A DNA stretch of 49,286 bases from JAJNBA01 sp035512775 (GTDB lineage: Bacteria > Actinomycetota > UBA4738 > HRBIN12): positions 1 to 49,286 of the forward strand of contig DATKDI010000068.1 of NCBI GenBank assembly GCA_035512775.1, written 5' to 3'. This document shows positions 31,147-39,339 of the stretch, in pieces. Made by a program: the position numbers and the translations under genes. The notes under the pieces were generated by a model. The model ran no database searches and was not told the DNA's origin. It worked only from the letters and a program-made list of their open reading frames with translations. Positions within the stretch are counted from its first letter, which is position 1; each line of letters starts with the position of its first letter.

Positions 31147-32658
31147 CTATCGGGGGAGGTACGCCTCGATCACCGAGCGCACGATAGGGGCAGCGACCTG
31201 TCCTCCGGTGGCTTCGCTGCCCAGGTTCCCGCCGTCAAGGACGATAACCGAGACCGCGATCCGCGGGTTCGCGGCGGGAGCGAACGCGGTGAACCACGCG
31301 TTCGGCGCACGGCCCTCGCCGTTCGTGGCCGTGCCGGTCTTGCCGGCGACCTGGATGCCCGGGATCGCGGCGAGGTAGCCGCTCCCCTCGTTCACCACCG
31401 CGACCATCATCTGGGTCAGCGCCCTCGCGCTCTCGGCGGAGATCGCTCGCCCGACCTCGCCCGGGTCGAACTCCCGCGAGACCCGGCCCTGCGAGTCTCG
31501 GATCTCGGTCACGACCCTGGGTTGTGGCATCACGCCACCGTTGGCGACGGCGGACGCGATCAGCGCCATCTGCAACGGGTTGACGAGGTCGTTGTCCAGC
31601 CCGATCGCGGAGAACGCCAGGAGTGGCTCGTTCTGCACGAAGTACTCCGGCTCCGGGAAGCGTCCGTTCTCGAATGGAAGCTCGAAGGTGATGGGGCGCT
31701 CCTCGCACGTCGTGCGCTCGGGCGGGAGTGTCCCGCAGAGTCCGTACGCGCGCGCCTGCGCCGCGAGGCGCTCGGCGCCGAGGCGTAGACCCACTTCTGC
31801 GAACGTCACGTTGCACGATTCCTCGAACGCTTCGATCAGCGTGATCTGTGACGAGCCGCCGTTGCAGTGATCGTCGCCGAAGTTCTGGAGTTGCTCGTTC
31901 GTGAGGGGCAGTGTGAGTCGATGCGGGTTCGGCCACTGACTGCTCGGCCCGAGTCCGTTCTCGAGCGCTGCGGACGCGGTCACGATCTTGTAACTGGAGC
32001 CAGGCAGGTACAGCTCCTGGTGTGAGCGGGCGAGGAGCGGCTTCTCCGCATCGGCGTTCAGTCGCTTCCATGCCCTGCGGATCTCCTGGTCGCTTCCGCT
32101 CGAGAGCTCGTTCGGATCGAATCCCGGGGTCGAGTACAGGGCGAGGATGTCGCCGGAGCGAGGATCCATCGCCACGACGGCGCCCTCGTTGCCGCCCAGC
32201 GCGCTGCGCGCCACCTCCTGGAGGGTCGGGTCGATCGTCACGAAGATGTTGGCTCCTCGCTTCGTCCGCCCCAGGAAGAGGTCGCTGAACGTGGAGATGG
32301 CGAGCTCCGGCGCCTCCCCCGACAAGTAGGAGTTCATCGACTGCTCGAGCGCGGAGCGTCCGTAGATCCTCGAGTAGAAGCCGGTGATGTACCCGTAGAG
32401 GTCTCCCTGCGGGTAGCGTCGTTCGTAGCGGTACCGTGAGCCCTCGGGCGCCGGCAGGCTCTCCGCCAACACGAGCCCGTCGGCGGTCAGGATCTTGCCT
32501 CGCTGGACGTTGTACTCGGCGATCAGCTGGCGGCTGAAGTTCGCGGGGTGGCTCTTGATGTCGTCGGCCGCGAACACCTGGACGTACGCGAGCTGAGCGA
32601 ACAGGAGCGAGAACAACAGGACGATCGCGATCCCGAGCCGACGGATCCGCCGCTCCAT
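31147..32658 (-). CDS. pbpA: Penicillin-binding protein PbpA (class B-like transpeptidase)
   Basis: A 503-residue protein with an N-terminal transmembrane anchor (8-28) and a dimerisation region. The transpeptidase domain has active Ser221 in GSSYK, SCN at 281-283 and KTG at 440-442. It cross-links peptidoglycan and pairs with the adjacent SEDS protein. Its start directly follows the rodA stop with no gap. The order rodA-pbpA-pknB is the standard actinobacterial arrangement. Confidence 0.95.
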   Translation of the reverse strand: MERRIRRLGIAIVLLFSLLFAQLAYVQVFAADDIKSHPANFSRQLIAEYNVQRGKILTADGLVLAESLPAPEGSRYRYERRYPQGDLYGYITGFYSRIYGRSALEQSMNSYLSGEAPELAISTFSDLFLGRTKRGANIFVTIDPTLQEVARSALGGNEGAVVAMDPRSGDILALYSTPGFDPNELSSGSDQEIRRAWKRLNADAEKPLLARSHQELYLPGSSYKIVTASAALENGLGPSSQWPNPHRLTLPLTNEQLQNFGDDHCNGGSSQITLIEAFEESCNVTFAEVGLRLGAERLAAQARAYGLCGTLPPERTTCEERPITFELPFENGRFPEPEYFVQNEPLLAFSAIGLDNDLVNPLQMALIASAVANGGVMPQPRVVTEIRDSQGRVSREFDPGEVGRAISAESARALTQMMVAVVNEGSGYLAAIPGIQVAGKTGTATNGEGRAPNAWFTAFAPAANPRIAVSVIVLDGGNLGSEATGGQVAAPIVRSVIEAYLPR

Positions 32659-33966
32659 CTAGGCGGCGCTCCGGGCTGCGGGCCGCCACGGACCTGCGGA
32701 GATCCGGACCAGGAGCGCGATCATGACGTAGGTCGCGACCCGGCTCGAGCCGCCGTAGGACACCAGCGGAAGTGGCACGCCGGTCAGGGGGATCAGGCGG
32801 GTCACGCCGGCGGCGATCGTGAACGTCTGCAGCGCGATCGTCGCCGTGAGCCCGGTCGCGAGCAGCCGCCCGAACGAGTCCTCGCGGTCCAGCGCCACAC
32901 GGAGTCCGCGCCCGATGAGCGCGATGAACAGCAAGAGGATCGCGGCCGTGCCCAGCATGCCGAGCTCCTCCCCGAACGCCGAGAGGATGAAGTCGCTCGC
33001 GGGGTACGGGATCAGGTCCGGCGAGCCGCGTCCGAGGCCGGTGCCGACCAGGCCGCCCGAGGCCAGCGCGAACCAGCTCTGCGCGAGCTGGCCGTAGCCG
33101 AAGTCGTTCACCTTGTCCGGCTCCAGCGCGTGGAGCCAGTACCCGACACGCGCCTGCACGTGGGAGAGGGCGAGATAGCCGATCGTGGCGCCGGCCACGA
33201 ACAGGGCGCCTCCCACGAGCAGGTAGCCCACGCGGCCGCTCGCCACCCAGATCATCACGATGAAAACGCCGAAGAACAGCAGCGAGGCACCGAGGTCGCG
33301 CTCGAGGAACAGGACGGCGAGCGATGCACCCCACGCGAGCAGTAGCGGGCCCAGATCCTTGGCCCGCGGGAGCCCGAGCCGTCCGACGCCCGCCTCCAGC
33401 AGCTCGCGCTTCGCCGACAGGTAGGAGGCCAGGAAGATGACGACCAGGATCTTCCCGAACTCGGCGGGCTGGAACGTCAGCGGGCCGATGCGCGCCCACA
33501 GTCGGGCGCCGTTGGTCTCGAACCCGATCCCCGGCACCACCGGCAACAGCAGAAGGATCAGGCCGAACAACCCGATCGTGTACGTGTAGGCATCCAGCTG
33601 GCGGTCGTCGCGGACGAACAGGAGCGTGAGCATGCACGCGGCGAGCCCGATGAGGAGCCAGAGCGCCTGCTCGTCCGCGACGTCGGCGGGGAGCAGTCGG
33701 TAGATCATCGCGAGCCCGAGCCCCCCGAGCATCCCGGCGATGGGAAGGAGCACGGGATCCGCACGAGGGGCGGTCCACCGCACCACCCCCCACGCCAGGA
33801 GATAGGCGCCGGCGAGCGTGAGCCCATAGATGACGATGTCGCGTGGGACGCGCTCGCGGAGCCCGAGCCCGACCATCGCGTAGGCGGCCACCGACACGAC
33901 CAGGGACACCAGCAGCAGCAGGAGCCCGGTCCGGGGACGAGTCGGATGTGCCGCGACGACGCTCAT
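32659..33966 (-). CDS. rodA: SEDS-family peptidoglycan glycosyltransferase RodA/FtsW
   Basis: A 435-residue polytopic membrane protein with about ten to twelve helices. The SEDS landmarks are present: the FQPAEFGKI segment, ERDLGASLLFFG with the conserved Asp, GGLVGTGLGRG, SDFILSAFGEELG and the C-terminal GVPLPLVSYGGSS. It polymerises lipid II together with PbpA. The ATG overlaps the phosphatase stop (ATGA). Confidence 0.96.
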   Translation of the reverse strand: MSVVAAHPTRPRTGLLLLLVSLVVSVAAYAMVGLGLRERVPRDIVIYGLTLAGAYLLAWGVVRWTAPRADPVLLPIAGMLGGLGLAMIYRLLPADVADEQALWLLIGLAACMLTLLFVRDDRQLDAYTYTIGLFGLILLLLPVVPGIGFETNGARLWARIGPLTFQPAEFGKILVVIFLASYLSAKRELLEAGVGRLGLPRAKDLGPLLLAWGASLAVLFLERDLGASLLFFGVFIVMIWVASGRVGYLLVGGALFVAGATIGYLALSHVQARVGYWLHALEPDKVNDFGYGQLAQSWFALASGGLVGTGLGRGSPDLIPYPASDFILSAFGEELGMLGTAAILLLFIALIGRGLRVALDREDSFGRLLATGLTATIALQTFTIAAGVTRLIPLTGVPLPLVSYGGSSRVATYVMIALLVRISAGPWRPAARSAA

Positions 33967-35066
33967 TGGCCGCCTCCCCCACCGTCTTGCGCTGTCGCCC
34001 GGGCTGCGCGCACGTCTTGCGCCATCTTGTCGATCAGTTCCGCCCCGTCCTGGCGGTCGATCACCGGGATGCCGTCATCGAAGGCCGGGTAGGTGACTTC
34101 GAGGGCACGAACGTCCTCCGCGTCGACGTCTTCATGCACCTCGACGGGGTGACCGAGGTCGTAACCGACGATCGTGAGCGGGATGCCCTGGAAGAGGGCG
34201 ACGCTCCCCTCGGAGGGACCGACGTACCACTGACGATCGAGCCACCACCGAGCACCGAACAGCAGCCCGATCACGATCAGGAGCGCGAGGCCGGCTCGGA
34301 GCCCCCAACGCCCGAGCGTCGGTCCCGAAGGTGGGGCGACGCGCCGGCCGGGGGCGACCTCTCCCTCCTCGCCGATCGAGTCGATCACGACGACCGAGAT
34401 GTTGTCGATGCCGCCCGCTCGGTTCGCGGCCTTCACGAGCCGATCGGCGGCCTGTTGCGGTTGGTCGCTGTTCTCGAGGATCGCCTGGATCTGATCCTCG
34501 GTCACCATCCCGGTGAGACCGTCGCTGCAGAGCAACAGCCGATCGCCGTCGGCCAGTGCGATCGAGTCCTCGTCGACATCGACCTCCTCGTCGGTGCCGA
34601 GGGCGCGGGTGAGGACGTTCTTGTGCGGGTGGACGTCGGCCTCGGCCTCAGTGATCTCACCCGACTTCACCATCCGGGCCACCAGGGTGTGGTCGGTCGT
34701 GAGCTGGCGGAGCACGCCTTCCCGGAGCAGGTAGGCGCGCGAATCGCCCACGTGTGCGATGAGCGCGCTGGCCCCTTCGATCCGCGCCGCCGTCAGCGTG
34801 GTCCCCATCCCGGAGAGCTGCTCGTCCTCCTCGGAGCGATCCCACACCGCTCGGTTCGCCTTGCGGACGTGTTCCGCGAGGGAACCCCGACCCTCGCCGG
34901 CAAGCGTCTCCATGGTCTCCAGCGCGACCTGCGAGGCGACCTGCCCGCCGCGATGCCCGCCCATCCCGTCCGCGACGACGTAGAGGGGCGGATCCACCAG
35001 GACCGAATCCTCGTTGCGTTCGCGGACGCGGCCGATGTCGGTCGCGGATCCGACCTCGGCCTTCAC
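33963..35066 (-). CDS. pstP: PP2C-family serine/threonine phosphatase PstP
   Basis: A 367-residue protein: a cytoplasmic PPM phosphatase domain (1-235) with RNEDS, VVADGMGGH (metal Asp33), GMGTTL, HVGDSRAYL, CSDGLT and GGIDNISVVV motifs, then a linker, one transmembrane helix near 255-278 and an extracellular tail of about 85 residues. It dephosphorylates PknB and its substrates. The start is GTG 35066, overlapping the fhaB stop (GTGA), giving the compact VKAEVGSATDIG beginning; a longer open frame across fhaB is not credible. Confidence 0.95.
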   Translation of the reverse strand: MKAEVGSATDIGRVRERNEDSVLVDPPLYVVADGMGGHRGGQVASQVALETMETLAGEGRGSLAEHVRKANRAVWDRSEEDEQLSGMGTTLTAARIEGASALIAHVGDSRAYLLREGVLRQLTTDHTLVARMVKSGEITEAEADVHPHKNVLTRALGTDEEVDVDEDSIALADGDRLLLCSDGLTGMVTEDQIQAILENSDQPQQAADRLVKAANRAGGIDNISVVVIDSIGEEGEVAPGRRVAPPSGPTLGRWGLRAGLALLIVIGLLFGARWWLDRQWYVGPSEGSVALFQGIPLTIVGYDLGHPVEVHEDVDAEDVRALEVTYPAFDDGIPVIDRQDGAELIDKMAQDVRAARATAQDGGGGGQ

Positions 35067-35539
35067 CGCCGCAGCTCCATGATCGTCTGGCCCACGCGAA
35101 CCTTGTCGCCGGGCTGCAGCAACGCGGGGGCGGCCAGCTTCTGCTCGTTCACGAACGTGCCGTTCGTGGAGCCGAGGTCCTCCACGAACCACGAATCGTT
35201 CTTGGCGAATAGACGCGCGTGCTGCTGCGAGGTGTAGGTGTCGTCCAGGCGGAGTTCGCACTCGGTCGCCCGGCCGACGGTCATGCTCGCCGAGAGCTTC
35301 ACGGTCCTCGGCTTCGCGTCTCCCTGCCCCTTCACCGTCAGGGTCGAAGGACCCGGGGGGAGCGTCGGCGTGGCGTCGCGGGGGCGTCGGCCGCCGCGTT
35401 CCGCGGCTGCCGACGCCTCCGCGACCGACAGCCCCCGGACGACCCACCGCATCGAGCGCCAGATGAAGAGGAACAGGAGCGCGAACAAGCCGTACTTCAG
35501 CGCGGAGAGCGCGAACGGTGTGATCGTGTCGGCGAGCAC
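35063..35539 (-). CDS. fhaB: FHA-domain protein FhaB (FipA-like)
   Basis: A 158-residue protein with an N-terminal membrane helix (about 12-30), a variable linker and a C-terminal FHA domain (80-155). The phosphothreonine-binding residues sit in VGRATECELRL, QQHARL and DLGSTNGTFVN. In mycobacteria FhaB/FipA links PknB signalling to the divisome. The GTG start is one base after the fhaA stop. Confidence 0.93.
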   Translation of the reverse strand: MLADTITPFALSALKYGLFALLFLFIWRSMRWVVRGLSVAEASAAAERGGRRPRDATPTLPPGPSTLTVKGQGDAKPRTVKLSASMTVGRATECELRLDDTYTSQQHARLFAKNDSWFVEDLGSTNGTFVNEQKLAAPALLQPGDKVRVGQTIMELRR

Positions 35540-35540
35540 G

Positions 35541-36221
35541 TCAGTCCCTCCGGAACTCGATCACGGTCGTGCCGATCGTGATCTTGTCCCCGTCGGCGAG
35601 CTCCCTCGACTGCACCGTCTGCCCGTTGAGCCGCGTGCCGTTGGTGGATCCAAGATCCGTGAGCGTCCACGTGCCGTCCCGCAGCTTGAGCTGCGCGTGC
35701 TTGCGCGACGCTCCCTTGTCATCGAGCACGACGTCGCAGTCGGCCAACCGGCCGATCGTCACCGTGTCGGACGTGAGCGCGACGGTTCGCTCGTCGCCGT
35801 CCTCGTGGACCACGAGCGATCCGTGCCCGCCCCCGGTGCGTTCGTCATCTTCGCCCTCGACCAGCGAGGCGGCGCAGGCGAGATCGCCCTTCTTGAGGTT
35901 CTCGTCGACGACGAACTCGACTTCGGGGGGACCCATGAGCCCCCATCCGTGCTCGGCTGCCGACTCCCGGATCACACGCCTCAACTCGGAGACGATCGCC
36001 TCCTCGGCCTGTTCGTAGCGAGCGGCGTCCTCGGGGGACAGGGAGAGCTCGAATCGGTTCGGCGCCCAGACCTCGGAGACCCCGACGGTCCGGCCCGCCT
36101 CCATCTCCCGCATGATGAGCTTCGCGATCTCGACGGGTTGCACGCCGCTGCGGAAGGCCTTGGAGAACAGGCCTTCGACGAGCCCACCGAGGCGTCGTTC
36201 GAAATCGCGGAGGATCGGCAC
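35541..36221 (-). CDS. fhaA: FHA-domain protein FhaA with N-terminal DUF3662
   Basis: A 226-residue protein: DUF3662 (about 1-115, with FERRLGGLVEGLFSKAF and VQPVEIAKLIMREME) and a C-terminal FHA domain (148-224, with GRLADCDVVL, SRKHAQL and DLGSTNGTRLNG). The mycobacterial homologue binds phosphorylated MviN and regulates lipid II flipping. The connecting linker is short compared with mycobacterial FhaA. First gene of the envelope operon; GTG 36221 has neither a Shine-Dalgarno nor a leaderless box at 6-7 nt. Confidence 0.94.
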   Translation of the reverse strand: MPILRDFERRLGGLVEGLFSKAFRSGVQPVEIAKLIMREMEAGRTVGVSEVWAPNRFELSLSPEDAARYEQAEEAIVSELRRVIRESAAEHGWGLMGPPEVEFVVDENLKKGDLACAASLVEGEDDERTGGGHGSLVVHEDGDERTVALTSDTVTIGRLADCDVVLDDKGASRKHAQLKLRDGTWTLTDLGSTNGTRLNGQTVQSRELADGDKITIGTTVIEFRRD

Positions 36222-36244
36222 GTTGTTCCGATGAGCGCGTGGGG

Positions 36245-36269
36245 TCGAACGCGCTTCGAACCTATCCTA
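36245..36269 (-). promoter_or_regulatory. Candidate fhaA promoter -10 (TAGGAT) with a palindrome in the leader
   Basis: TAGGAT (36269-36264) overlaps the stop codon of the upstream gene. Just downstream TCGAA-CGCGC-TTCGA (36245-36259) forms a small inverted repeat at the expected transcript start. This would drive the fhaA-to-thyX operon with a leader of roughly 35 nt. Confidence 0.35.
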
Positions 36270-36614
36270 CCGCCGGGACTCCTCGACTCCCTCGCCCGTC
36301 GTCCCTGCGATGTCGAGCTCCGACGAGCGGGGATGCTCCCAGATCGGGCTCGCGAACCCGAACCGCTCGTCGGGTGGGAGGTGACGCCAGCGCCATTCCT
36401 GCAGCTCCCAGTACGTGCGGCGTGCGAACACCAGGACAAGGACCGCCAACAGGAATCGGAGCGTCGGGTACGGTGAGATCCGAACGAATCCGAACGCCAC
36501 GCCGGTCGTCGACACGACCGTCCAGGCGGTGAGGGCGGCGAACCCCAGCACCATCAGGTGGCGCATCAGTCCGTCGAAGTCGATCTTCGCTCGCTCTCGT
36601 GCCCGGTCGCTCAT
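36267..36614 (-). CDS. Two-helix membrane protein of unknown function
   Basis: A 115-residue protein with a basic N-terminus (MSDRARERAK), two hydrophobic helices (about 18-42 and 48-66) and a C-terminal soluble tail with PDERFGFASPIWE. I do not recognise the family. The start at 36614 is supported by AGGAGG close upstream; an ATG at 36653 is possible. It lies 45 bp upstream of fhaA on the same strand, so it may share regulation with the envelope operon. Confidence 0.7.
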   Translation of the reverse strand: MSDRARERAKIDFDGLMRHLMVLGFAALTAWTVVSTTGVAFGFVRISPYPTLRFLLAVLVLVFARRTYWELQEWRWRHLPPDERFGFASPIWEHPRSSELDIAGTTGEGVEESRR

Positions 36615-36693
36615 CCCCCTCCTGTATCGGCTGGACCCGGCCCGAAGCTCCATAGGTCCCCCGTCGGTAGTCGGGCTCCGCCGGTCCGTTCGT

Positions 36694-36732
36694 CCCTTCG
36701 GCCGGCCGACCTACGGTCGGCCGGCCGAAGGG
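36694..36732. repeat. 18-bp perfect inverted repeat with a 3-nt loop
   Basis: Arms at 36694-36711 and 36715-36732 are perfect reverse complements around TAC; the core is a repeated GGCCG. It lies between the divergent starts of the two-helix protein and tRNA-Leu, and ends 7 bp before the tRNA -10 box. There is no T-tract. It may be a regulatory or structural element rather than a terminator. Confidence 0.85.
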
Positions 36733-36739
36733 CCGCTGC

Positions 36740-36745
36740 TACGAT
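36740..36745 (+). promoter_or_regulatory. Candidate -10 box (TACGAT) of tRNA-Leu
   Basis: TACGAT lies 12 nt before the mature tRNA 5' end, leaving a short 5' leader for RNase P. Confidence 0.4.
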
Positions 36746-36757
36746 GAAACAGCCCTC

Positions 36758-36844
36758 GGGCGAGTGGCGGAATTGGCAGACGCGCACGGTTCAGGTCCGT
36801 GTCCGGTAACCCGGGTGGGGGTTCAACTCCCCCCTCGCCCACCA
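36758..36844 (+). tRNA. tRNA-Leu (anticodon CAG)
   Basis: The acceptor arms GGGCGAG (36758-36764) and CTCGCCC (36834-36840) pair fully, followed by discriminator A and an encoded CCA. The anticodon loop TTCAGGT (36790-36796) between CACGG and CCGTG gives CAG at 36792-36794. A long variable arm and the T-loop TTCAACT fit a class II leucine tRNA. Confidence 0.96.
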
Positions 36845-37019
36845 ACGAGCGGCATGCTGTTCGATGGCGATCCGTCCAACGACACCGAGCTGCGCGAGGT
36901 CATCCTCGGAGGGGTGCGGGGAGCTCGCACGGTCACGGTGCCACCCTGGCACGGGGATCGATACGGAGATCTGGTTCGGGTTCGGCATAGCTCCGACCGG
37001 AGTGGCGACGGCGGGCGCG

Positions 37020-37025
37020 TATACT
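37020..37025 (+). promoter_or_regulatory. Candidate -10 box (TATACT) for the DUF4446 gene
   Basis: TATACT is the best TATAAT match upstream of ATG 37052 and would give a leader of about 20 nt. No clear -35 or Shine-Dalgarno is seen. The space 36845-37019 holds only a doubtful 65-codon frame. Confidence 0.45.
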
Positions 37026-37051
37026 CGGGCTTCCCGCGAAACCCCACGTAG

Positions 37052-37573
37052 ATGCCCACATCCGCCCTCATCGCCGCGTTGGAGCTGTCGGGCTCCACCC
37101 TCACGCTGGTCGCCCTGGTGGCCATCGGGTTGTCGGTCGTCGCCGCGCTGTACGCGATCGCGAACGCCGGCCGGGCCGGGGCCGCCGTCGGTGGACGGGT
37201 GCGGCTCGACGAGACGCTCCGCGGGATCCTCCAGGGCCAGAGCCAGCAGATCCAGCGCCTGGAGCGCGCGATCCGAGCCCTCCACGCGGTCGACAAGAAG
37301 CTGCAGACGCAGATCGAGGGATCGGTGCGGAAGGTCGCGCTGCTCCGATACGACGCGTTCGAGGACGTCGGAGGCCGGCTCTCGTTCTCGTGCGCGTTGC
37401 TCGACGATCATGGCAACGGGGTCGTGCTCACCTCGATCAACGGGCGGCAGGAGACCAGGGTCTACGCGAAGCCGGTGGAGCAGGGAACGAGCTCGCACAA
37501 TCTCTCCCTGGAAGAAGAGGAAGCGATCCGCCGGGCGCTCGGTGAGTCGCAGGCGACCGGGGAGGCCGGCTGA
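37052..37573 (+). CDS. DUF4446-family membrane protein
   Basis: A 173-residue protein: one N-terminal transmembrane helix (about 17-38), a predicted coiled coil (50-90) and a conserved C-terminal domain containing RYDAFEDVGGRLSFSCALLD and NGVVLTSINGRQETRVYAKP, the DUF4446 signature. Function is unknown in the literature I know. The next gene (bactofilin) lies 71 bp downstream, and serS follows that; a link to bactofilin scaffolds is inference. Confidence 0.88.
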   Translation: MPTSALIAALELSGSTLTLVALVAIGLSVVAALYAIANAGRAGAAVGGRVRLDETLRGILQGQSQQIQRLERAIRALHAVDKKLQTQIEGSVRKVALLRYDAFEDVGGRLSFSCALLDDHGNGVVLTSINGRQETRVYAKPVEQGTSSHNLSLEEEEAIRRALGESQATGEAG

Positions 37574-37644
37574 TGCGGCGGCGGGAAGACGTGGAAGGCC
37601 GGGGCGCCGACGGCGGTCCGGGCCACGAACGAACGGAGGCAGTC

Positions 37645-38058
37645 ATGGCAGAAGAGGGAGAGGTCACGATCGTCGGCGCCGGAGCCAGGCTCGAGGGCAA
37701 CGTCGTCTCGGCCGGGCACCTGAGGATCGACGGGCAGGTGAAGGGACAGATCAACGCGGAGGGCGATGTCGCGCTGTCTCCGCAGAGTCAGGTCGAGGCA
37801 GACATCCGCGCGCAGAACGTCAGCATCGCCGGTCGCTTCAAGGGCTCGATCCAGGTCAAGGGCAAGGCGCACCTCGCACGGGGTGGCCGGATCGACGGCA
37901 ACATCACGTCCAAGACCCTCGTCGTGGAAGAGGGCGGCGTGTTCCACGGGCAGAGCATCATGGACGGCTCGTCCCCGACCGACGGTGCCCGCACCCAGGG
38001 CACCCCTTCGCTGAAGTCGGAGGAGAAGCGGGACGAGCCGGAAGTGAAGGTCCCGTAG
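37645..38058 (+). CDS. Bactofilin (polymer-forming cytoskeletal protein)
   Basis: A 137-residue protein with the bactofilin beta-helix core (about 8-110): GARLEGNVVSAGHLRIDGQVKG and related hydrophobic/Gly repeats, then a polar charged tail. Bactofilins self-assemble without nucleotide into filaments at the membrane and position envelope enzymes. ATG 37645 is chosen for GGAGG 5 nt upstream; an in-frame ATG at 37573 overlapping the previous stop is an alternative that adds 24 low-complexity residues. It ends directly before the serS start. Confidence 0.9.
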   Translation: MAEEGEVTIVGAGARLEGNVVSAGHLRIDGQVKGQINAEGDVALSPQSQVEADIRAQNVSIAGRFKGSIQVKGKAHLARGGRIDGNITSKTLVVEEGGVFHGQSIMDGSSPTDGARTQGTPSLKSEEKRDEPEVKVP

Positions 38059-39339
38059 TTGCTCGACATCAAACGGATCAGAGAGGACCCTGATCGGTTC
38101 CGAGCCGCGCTCGCGAGGAGGAACCTCGCCGACGCCGTCGATCACTTGCTGGAAGCCGACGAGCGGCGGCGATCGCTGACCGCCCGCGTCGAGGAGCTGC
38201 GAGCGGAGCAGAACCGCGTGTCCAAGGGGATCGGCGCCGCGGAGGGTGAGGAGAAGCAGCGGCTGATCGAAGAGGTCGCGAAGGTCTCGGCCGAACTGAA
38301 GGACCTCGAGCCGCAGCTGGCGGAGGCCGGGGCGGAGCTAGATCGCCTGCTCGCGGAGACCCCGAACGTTCCGCACGAGAGCGCGCCGGACGGCTTCACC
38401 GAGGAGGACGCCGTGGAGGTGAAGCGCAACCACGACGAGCCGCCGGCCTTCGACTTCGAGCCGCGCGATCATGCGGCGCTCGGCGCGATGCTCGGCGTTC
38501 TGGATATCGAGCGCGGCGCCCGGACGTCGGGTTCGAGGTTCGTGTACCTGATGGGCGATCTCGTGTTCGTGCAGTTCGCCCTCATGCGGCATGCGATGGA
38601 TATCGTGGCGGAGGAGGGATTCGCGCCGATGATCCCTCCGGTCCTCGTCCGCGAGGAAGCGATGTACGGAACCGGCTTCCTCCCCACGGACGCGGTGAAC
38701 ATCTACGTGACCCGCGAGGACGAGCTGTACCTGGTGGGTACGTCCGAGGTGTCTCTCGCTGCGTTCCACCTGGGCGAGATCCTGGATGAGGTCGACCTGC
38801 CGATCCGTTACTCCGGGTATTCCACCTGCTTCCGCCGCGAGGCGGGCTCGTACGGGAAGGACCTCGGCGGGATGTTCCGGGTGCACCAGTTCGACAAGGT
38901 CGAGATGTTCGCGTTCTGCACGCCCGAGACGTCGTGGGACGAGCACGAACGGATCCTCGCGATCGAGGAACGGATCTTCGGGAACCTCGAGATCCCGTAT
39001 CGCGTGGTGAACATCGCTGCCGGTGACCTCGGCGGTCCAGCGGCGAAGAAGTACGACATCGAGGGCTGGCTCCCGGGGCAGGGGCGCTACCGCGAGCTCA
39101 CGTCGTGCTCGAACACCACCGACTATCAGGCACGTCGGATGCAGACGCGCGTCCGGCGCGCGGACGGTGGCCTCGAGGTGCTCCACACGCTGAACGGGAC
39201 GGCGACCGCGATGTCGCGGACGCTGATCGCGATCATGGAGAACCACCAGCGAGCCGATGGGAGCGTCGAGATCCCGGCGAAGCTGCACTCGTACCTCCCG
39301 GAGCGCGCACAGGTGCTCACGCCGAAATCCTCCGCCTAG
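38059..39339 (+). CDS. serS: Seryl-tRNA synthetase
   Basis: A 426-residue class II synthetase. The N-terminal long coiled-coil arm (about 25-105) contacts the long variable arm of tRNA-Ser. Motif 2 is CFRREAGSYGKDLGGMFRVH starting near residue 256, and motif 3 is NGTATAMSRTLIAIMENHQ near 379. The start codon is TTG, directly after the bactofilin TAG, which is rare in this window. The stop codon overlaps that of the convergent PAS gene within one CTAG. A tRNA-Ser gene lies 2.3 kb downstream. Confidence 0.97.
   Translation: MLDIKRIREDPDRFRAALARRNLADAVDHLLEADERRRSLTARVEELRAEQNRVSKGIGAAEGEEKQRLIEEVAKVSAELKDLEPQLAEAGAELDRLLAETPNVPHESAPDGFTEEDAVEVKRNHDEPPAFDFEPRDHAALGAMLGVLDIERGARTSGSRFVYLMGDLVFVQFALMRHAMDIVAEEGFAPMIPPVLVREEAMYGTGFLPTDAVNIYVTREDELYLVGTSEVSLAAFHLGEILDEVDLPIRYSGYSTCFRREAGSYGKDLGGMFRVHQFDKVEMFAFCTPETSWDEHERILAIEERIFGNLEIPYRVVNIAAGDLGGPAAKKYDIEGWLPGQGRYRELTSCSNTTDYQARRMQTRVRRADGGLEVLHTLNGTATAMSRTLIAIMENHQRADGSVEIPAKLHSYLPERAQVLTPKSSA

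Noticed and set aside
31235..33982. A 915-codon minus-strand frame across pbpA and rodA
   Set aside because: Arg/Pro/Ala-rich translation without any domain, fully overlapping two clear genes in another frame of the same strand.
36854..37051. A 65-codon frame after tRNA-Leu ending directly before the DUF4446 start
   Set aside because: It has no leaderless box or Shine-Dalgarno, its composition is not protein-like, and it contains the probable -10 (TATACT) of the next gene.
38059..38061. Doubt over the TTG start of serS
   Set aside because: The family N-terminus LDIKRIREDPDRFR begins exactly here and the preceding codon is the bactofilin stop, so no upstream start is available.
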